The notes beneath the pieces are model-generated. The model saw only the letters and a list, made by a program, of their open reading frames with translations, did no database searches and was not told where the DNA came from. Both the position numbers and the translations under genes were made by a program. Positions 57,805 to 64,000 of a stretch of DNA of 64,000 bases are shown piece after piece. Position 1 is the first letter of the stretch, and the number at the start of each line of letters is the position of its first letter. The DNA lies in contig CM036622.1 in NCBI GenBank assembly GCA_020746105.1, forward strand, positions 38,045,477-38,109,476, in the 5' to 3' direction. This DNA is from Trogon surrucura (taxonomy: Eukaryota > Chordata > Aves > Trogoniformes > Trogonidae).

Positions 57805-60800
57805 CTGTGTGCTGAAGAGAGAGTAGAACTTTATGTTTTTATCCTACCTATGGTGCTCGAGAAACTTCAAGAAATTTATGGAAAATGGATGTCTGTCCAG
57901 TCTGCCTCAAAATCAAGACCACAGATTAGTCCTTTCTATTTGGAATTCAAATGCTACCAAGCAACAGTCATATAAAAGGTACACAGGGAGATGGTTAGTT
58001 ATTTTGACATGTTAACGACAAATACACCAGCTTAGAACTTTTATGTCTCATTATGGATTTGCCTCAAAAAGAAGCTAAAAATCTACCCTTGAAGCAAGAT
58101 TCACACAGATGAAACTGTTGGCAGGTTGGTAAAGAGAGTTAAAGAAAATGTGTAGCTGCAGCCAGATGTTAATATTGATTACTGGATGTTATCATTAGTT
58201 TTAAAACCACCACACCTTTATAGCTATATCTGTGAGACAAATATACAGAACGATAATTCTCTTTCACCTTATACACACCGCTAAGTGAGCAACCTACAGC
58301 AAGCATCTTAGCCGTGACTCACTTGAACTGGAATCAGATCAAGGAGACAAACTTTAAGAGTTACAAGACAACAGTGTTTCTGTAAGCTGTTCATCCCATA
58401 GACAGCACTATTTTCAGTCATACTTAGGACTACAAACACAGAAAAGGAAAATGCTGAAGTTAAATATCTTTTTGCTATAAAAGCATGCATGGGATAGAAG
58501 AGAGAACAGTAGGGTTTCTTTCGTGTTGTTGGCAGTTCTGCATCGCTTGGTAGCCATCCAGAAACACCCTTTCTGATTATTAACACAGAATAAATTCAAT
58601 CTCCCTTTAGTTATATTTTATTAGGCAAAACATATGAAAGCTAGCTACAAGAACTCCACTAATGAGACCTGTATATTTTTGGCATCACCAGATTCATGTG
58701 AAATACACAGGCTGTCAGGATTTTTTTCCCCTCTCCCTATCTACTGCATATAGACAAATCCAGACTTTCCATTAGTTCACCATTAGTTGCTGAGTTTTTA
58801 TTTCTAAGTTCTTAAAAGCAATCGTGCTCTCTTCAGAAGAGGTTTGCTTCATCTGGTGCATGAACTGAAAAATGCATACAAGGACTCAAGTTCACCTCCT
58901 CATGCTTTTGGGCACACAGCTGACAGCCTGATGTAACCAAGCCTCTGCAATTTTCCTTTTTCATCATTCCCCAAACGGTCACCCTTCTCCGAGTACAGGG
59001 CTACCAGCTTCCACGTGGATTTTCCCACCAACACATTCACATCAGGGACGCAACAGCTGTTTAGCAGGGGAAGGTGAAACCACCAAGCCACACTCCCAGT
59101 GCTGTCACCAGGACATTCTTACCACACGCCAGTGGCTACATCCCCCCTTGCAGTCAAAGGCCAGTGCAGCCCCTTTGCTCGTGCACAGGCTATGGAGAAG
59201 ACCCTGCCAATGCCAATGTTAATGCAAGAGCACTGGTGAGACAAGCATTTTATTTTAATAAAAAGTCAGATTTGGGAAGTATTCTGGCTTTACTTGATTA
59301 CGAAGACAGTCACAAGAAGTGTGACCTGCAAATTCTTCTTAGAACACCAAACAAGAAACACAGAATCTTTTCAGAAAGTAGAAAGATTACTGTATCAAAT
59401 AAGACACAAGAAGTTTGACTGGAATGAATATCAAAGCTCCTTATGCAACGAGATCAGAGTCTGAAGCATATTTGAGGCATACTGGTACTACACACAATGT
59501 ACTTCCATCCCACTCTGCTCCTGAAGTACACATGATCTACTGCAACTAGCTATAAAAGTTCCAGATTTTAATTAAAATCCTACATTACATTTTACACAGA
59601 AGTTTCACACTTTACCAGAATGGTGCTAACATGTAATATACATACATATATACAAAAAAAAAAAAAAAGAAGAAAGAAAAGTCTAGGACAAAAGGAAGCA
59701 ATTGTGTCACTGTGATGACTGTTTTAATGAATGTGCAAATAAAACCTCTGACTCTAGCAGTAAACGCAAAACACAAGAGTCAAAAACATGTAGTCTTGAA
59801 TGATCTCTTACACGCCACTTTGTTCACCCTATTAAGATGCTAGTTGTTTCTTTGATTTATCTGATAATAAATTTTTGATGACTGGTGAGTCTCATAAAAA
59901 TTGCTATGGTGCTGACTACATTGATTAATAAGCCCAAAGAATCGAAACTGTCAGAAATTCATGTGCAACAGTAAATTACTGCCAAACATACATTAGATAT
60001 TCCATAAAATATAGAATAAAAAAGGTTGATTTGGTAATTTTATCTTGCACCAATTTGCTTGATATAATTTATATTCAGGATCATCACTGTCAATCCTTGC
60101 ATACCTCTCCTTTTTCTTAAAGTCAACATTAGAGTAAATCTAAATTTGGGACAGCCAAGAAATGAACAGGAGACAGAATATCAAATGCAATAATCAAAAC
60201 TAACATTCAGAATTTCGCTTGGAAATTATCTCCAACTGAAAGGTGACTAAAACCCATCTTCTCAGAGTTGCAGTTTTTGTCAGTAAAATTCACTTCTATT
60301 TTAGGAGTCAAGACTGACACACATATATTCATGCCTAAATCCCATTCTCCCAAAACCATGATAATCCCTTACTGAGGTCTTTGCATGTACCGGGTCCTTG
60401 CAATGCATCTTCGAGGAATCCTGCACTCCGGTATTCTACATTCTCTCCTTGGATAATTCCCCAAAACATTTTCTGTGTGGGAAGTCCCACAACACTAAAC
60501 ACTGGTGCAGGTCAGAGGTAGAGATCTGGGTATACCGATGAATAAGGATCTGATTTCTCGGTTTCCTGTCAAGAGGACCCATGCTTACAGCACTGGGTTT
60601 AGGATTTGATCCACTTCTCCATGCATTTACCATCACATGGCAGCATTTTTTTGCAAGATATATATGATCATAGGAACAAAAATGTATCTGATTATAAATT
60701 TATAAGGGGGTGTTATGGACAACAAAAAATATTCAGGGAATTACTGTTCCCTATTCAGTGAACAGATGCTGCTGTTTACATCTAGCACTAGAGCCAGCTT

Positions 60801-63800
60801 CTTAAAACATCCGGCAAATCTATGAAGTGAGGTAACTCTTGCACTTACTGCTTTGATCAATTTGGACCAACTGAAATGGTCACTATACTAAGTAATTCTA
60901 CTTACTGTTTATGCTTCTGCAGACTTCACTTTAGTCTCTAATTTTTTTTTCCCCAAATTTCCTACCAAGTGTAATAAAGAAGAAAAACTTCAGGATATTT
61001 TTTTCCTGGGATATCTGATACTAACTTATTTTCAGTATATCAGATTTTTAGGGTTAAATTATTAATGTGGTTGGGTACAGAACCAACAAAAGCCATTGCA
61101 AAGCTGTAGACAAAAAGACTTGCCTAAACAGGACCTAAATCTGACCACCTCCAGATTTAAAAGCAGAAAATTTTTTTGGATGGAGAAAAGCATTGAGACA
61201 CAGGACCGAGAAATCCTGAGTCATATGCAGTAGTAGCTTTCAGGTTATACTTTTCAAGAAAAAGTTAATTTTAATAACAAGAATTTAAAATGAAATCTTT
61301 CATAACCATTTTCAACACTGTGCCTTAGGTATAAGGGACTGTAAAAGTGCATATAAACCAGATGGCAGTAAGACCTGCTAAAATAAAATCATTGCTTTTA
61401 GAAGTTTAATCGGAGCTTGCACTACAAGTGTGTCCAGCAAATTACACCAGAATCATTCCCACCAAAGCTTTCCACTGGACAAACAGCTGATAAATGCAAT
61501 CATAAAAAGAGGGACACCATCTGACAGCCCTCACATTAGAAGGGTAAAAAACAATCGCTAAAGATCACACAAACCCCTCAAATAATGCAAGACTGAAATA
61601 AGAAGCTGGAGTTCAATAAAAGCCAGTATGTAATAAAACAGATACGACTGCATAGAGAATAGAAATTGCAGAAAGTTCTGCTTGATTATAAAAGTGCCTC
61701 TTTTTAATTTATTTCTCAAATGAAACCAGTAAATGTGTGCAGTAACTCTTCTTGTTTGGTTGTAAAGAACCAATCTGAAGAAGAAAATAAAGTGAATCAA
61801 CTGAATTTTGAAGATTACAAAGGGTTAGCAGGCTTATCACTACTTACTGCTACTTACCCAAGTTTATCAGAAAACCCTTAACGCTACCAAGGTTTTCCAC
61901 ATTAGTTCAATTAGAATTGCTTTGTCTGCTGTTTCCTATGAGTACTCCCCCTGTTGCAGTCCCAAGGATTTCTTTTTAAATGCTCTATCCTTTTTATTAC
62001 CTACTGTAAAATCCAAATTCTCTTCTCTGCAATATCCTCACAGGCAAAAAAAACACACAAAAAAATGGAAAAATTAGGAGAGGCAGAACATCAGTTCTGT
62101 TTCTTAATAGCATGCATTTTGGACACACTGCCTTTGATTAGCAACATGCTACCCAGAAATGTTAAGAAAACCCTTTGAATCCATTGGAGATGAGGAACTG
62201 GACCCACCACGGCCAGAGCAGCTAGAGCAGCTGAGCACACTGTTGGATACGAGGCTTTAAAATTGTGGTAGTTCTGGTCAAGTCTAAGATCAGGCAACAG
62301 ATGACCAGCTTTGTATACCAGGTATAATGTATTAAAAGCTACCATGGTTCATACAGTAACTTTCATACCAATATGTTGCTCTAAACCACATTTTCCCAGA
62401 AAGTATCACAAAGCAATCAGAGGACAATAAGAGAAAGTGAATCTGCTGTTTTTCCTGGCAGCTTGCCCTAATAAGCCTCCTTTTACAAGGTTGTACCTGG
62501 CTTTCATAATCTGCTTGACTTCTGCTCTCAAATAATTTTGAGGTGTCTGTAGACAAACATATTTTCAACATCCCTTTAAAACTACTGACACCAGAACTGA
62601 ATTCAGTACCAGCCTCAGCTGATGTTTAAAGTACTAAGCTCCTATTCCTGTAATCATTAACCCCAGGCTGTGTCTTAGGCGTTTCAGATATAGCACTGAA
62701 CTGTGAGCTGATACTGCACATCAGTTATACCTCTTAAAACACCTTTCAGTATTCACTCCTTTTTATCTCCTCCTGTAATCATAACAGCAACGTATGGCAT
62801 GTTCTGCATACCGTATTCACAGATACATAACTCTTCTTTGAGCTGCTTTAAAATGCACTATGCACAGGCATAGTTCATTAAGTGATCCAGGACAGTTCAC
62901 ATTTTCACTGTTGTCTTTTACCGACTTCCAGGTAATCTATGCTTTTTAGACAGAAACGACTGTATATTTGCCTTCAAATACCTGAGGAGAACACTGAAAG
63001 GTTCCAAGTCAGATCAGTGGAACACACCAGAAATGTCCTTGTTGGTATTTGTCTCCCCAAACCTATCAGTCAGCTGTTAATTCTTCTTAGTGTTTTACTG
63101 AAATTATACAGTGCTCATTTTCTAATGAGAACATTGTGCAGCTGGACAAGGTAAATGCTTCACGAAATTTCATGTAGTTAAAAAGTTGCCTTGACCAATC
63201 TAATTTATAACATTTCCTTAGAAAATAGTTATATTCATACTACATATATTCATATTCATGCTAGTGTCATATTCTTTAAAACTTCACTACTAGAATCCTC
63301 TATCTCTTCTTTAATATTGAACCCCAAACTGATGTTAGAGTAAACTATGACATAATAACAGTTTTGTTTATTCACCTTCCTTGAATTTGGAAGGATACTA
63401 GTACTTCTGTCACTTTTTGGCATTTCCCTGACACCACAGCTGAATAAAGACCGAACTCTGGTGAGTCCAGACTCTGTCAGCCAAGATTGCAAAAACTTCT
63501 GAGTGCATGTCCACAGGCCTGGATGTTTAAAATCATTTCTCACAACAAAATGTTGGTCAGGCTTCTACTTAGTGGACTGAGAAATAACTCAAATGCCCTA
63601 AAAGATCGTCCTGCTTGCACTTAAAATAGAACAGAAGCATCACCGAACATGACTCTCCTTTCTTCATCCTTATTAACAATTTATCACAGTTCAGAAAAGG
63701 ACCCATTTAGTTTCTGGGATTTATCACAATCGCATAGCTATAATCAGTCTCTCCAATGATGATGAGCCTAACAAGACAGATCCCACTTTGGACCAGCCCT

Positions 63801-64000
63801 CTTTCCCACTGCAAATACTTTATTCAACCCCACCTACCATTTTTCCTGCTCATGGTGCCACCCACCTGCAGCCGCACCTCTCACACTTGGTTTGCTTGCT
63901 TAGATCCCAGCCTGTCCTCTACACAGGTCCGTGATTCTGTTTCTTACCAGCTCCTTTGATATATCCCTACTTGTTTCTCAATTTCGATTTTACCATAATT
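57805..64000. other. no supported gene
   Basis: AT-rich sequence with only short simple repeats. Open frames are below 115 codons (longest 59,074-59,418 plus) and not recognised. No splice-supported exon, RNA gene or LINE is apparent. Confidence 0.4.
59654..59668 (+). repeat. poly-A run (15 A) followed by a purine tract
   Basis: Fifteen A residues follow a short TATA/CATA alternation and continue into GAAGAAAGAAAAG. There is no recognisable retroposed sequence immediately upstream, so this is called a simple repeat and not a SINE or processed pseudogene tail. Confidence 0.9.

Noticed and set aside
59640..59690. SINE or processed-pseudogene poly-A tail
   Set aside because: No tRNA-like promoter boxes or coding remnant precede the A run and no target-site duplication is visible.
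1..64000. Defence system, prophage, integron, CRISPR array or other prokaryotic mobile element
   Set aside because: There is no dense coding, no operon structure, no direct-repeat/spacer array; CR1 LINEs and intron-like splice signals place the window in a vertebrate genome.

Overview
The window looks like bird nuclear DNA. The best evidence is four fragments of the CR1 LINE, two with the octamer-type or pentamer-type 3' tails typical of avian CR1 (ends near 6,883 and 12,187), one with a long stretch of reverse-transcriptase reading frame (55,137-56,010), and one antisense piece of the endonuclease/RT linker (57,340-57,800). There are no operons, no bacterial-style gene packing, no tRNA or rRNA genes and no CRISPR array. 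Most long open frames are chance or repeat-derived.

Layout. Positions 1-6,000 are clearly GC-richer than the rest and hold no gene I can support. They do contain two AT-rich blocks that look like conserved regulatory DNA (about 2,650-3,000 and 3,880-4,140). Positions 9,960-29,420 contain what I believe is one multi-exon gene on the minus strand. It has a CpG-enriched start near 29.2-29.7 kb with an imperfect RFX X-box (29,405-29,418), a chain of small exons with good splice sites and largely compatible reading phases, and a lysine-rich last exon (10,069-10,171) followed about 90 bases later by an AATAAA signal (9,977-9,982). I assembled it by eye from splice signals and open phase. I could not recognise the protein, so no symbol is given. 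Several linking exons are weak, and at least one is probably missing between 12.64 and 10.40 kb. The joined coding length is roughly 1.4 kb (about 450 residues), with a C-terminal half that looks beta-rich.

From 29.7 kb to 55.1 kb the sequence is AT-rich and mostly empty. It has a possible divergent plus-strand first exon at the shared promoter, a plus-strand candidate exon at 33.56 kb, a Cys-rich candidate exon at 41.70 kb, a small single-pass-membrane ORF at 45.5-45.8 kb (minus) and a few simple repeats. From 55.1 kb to the end there are two CR1 fragments and otherwise unremarkable AT-rich sequence.

No new defence, mobile or regulatory system is evident. The most worthwhile items are the unrecognised minus-strand gene with its X-box promoter, the CR1-tail-derived pentanucleotide microsatellite, and a few protein-like small ORFs.
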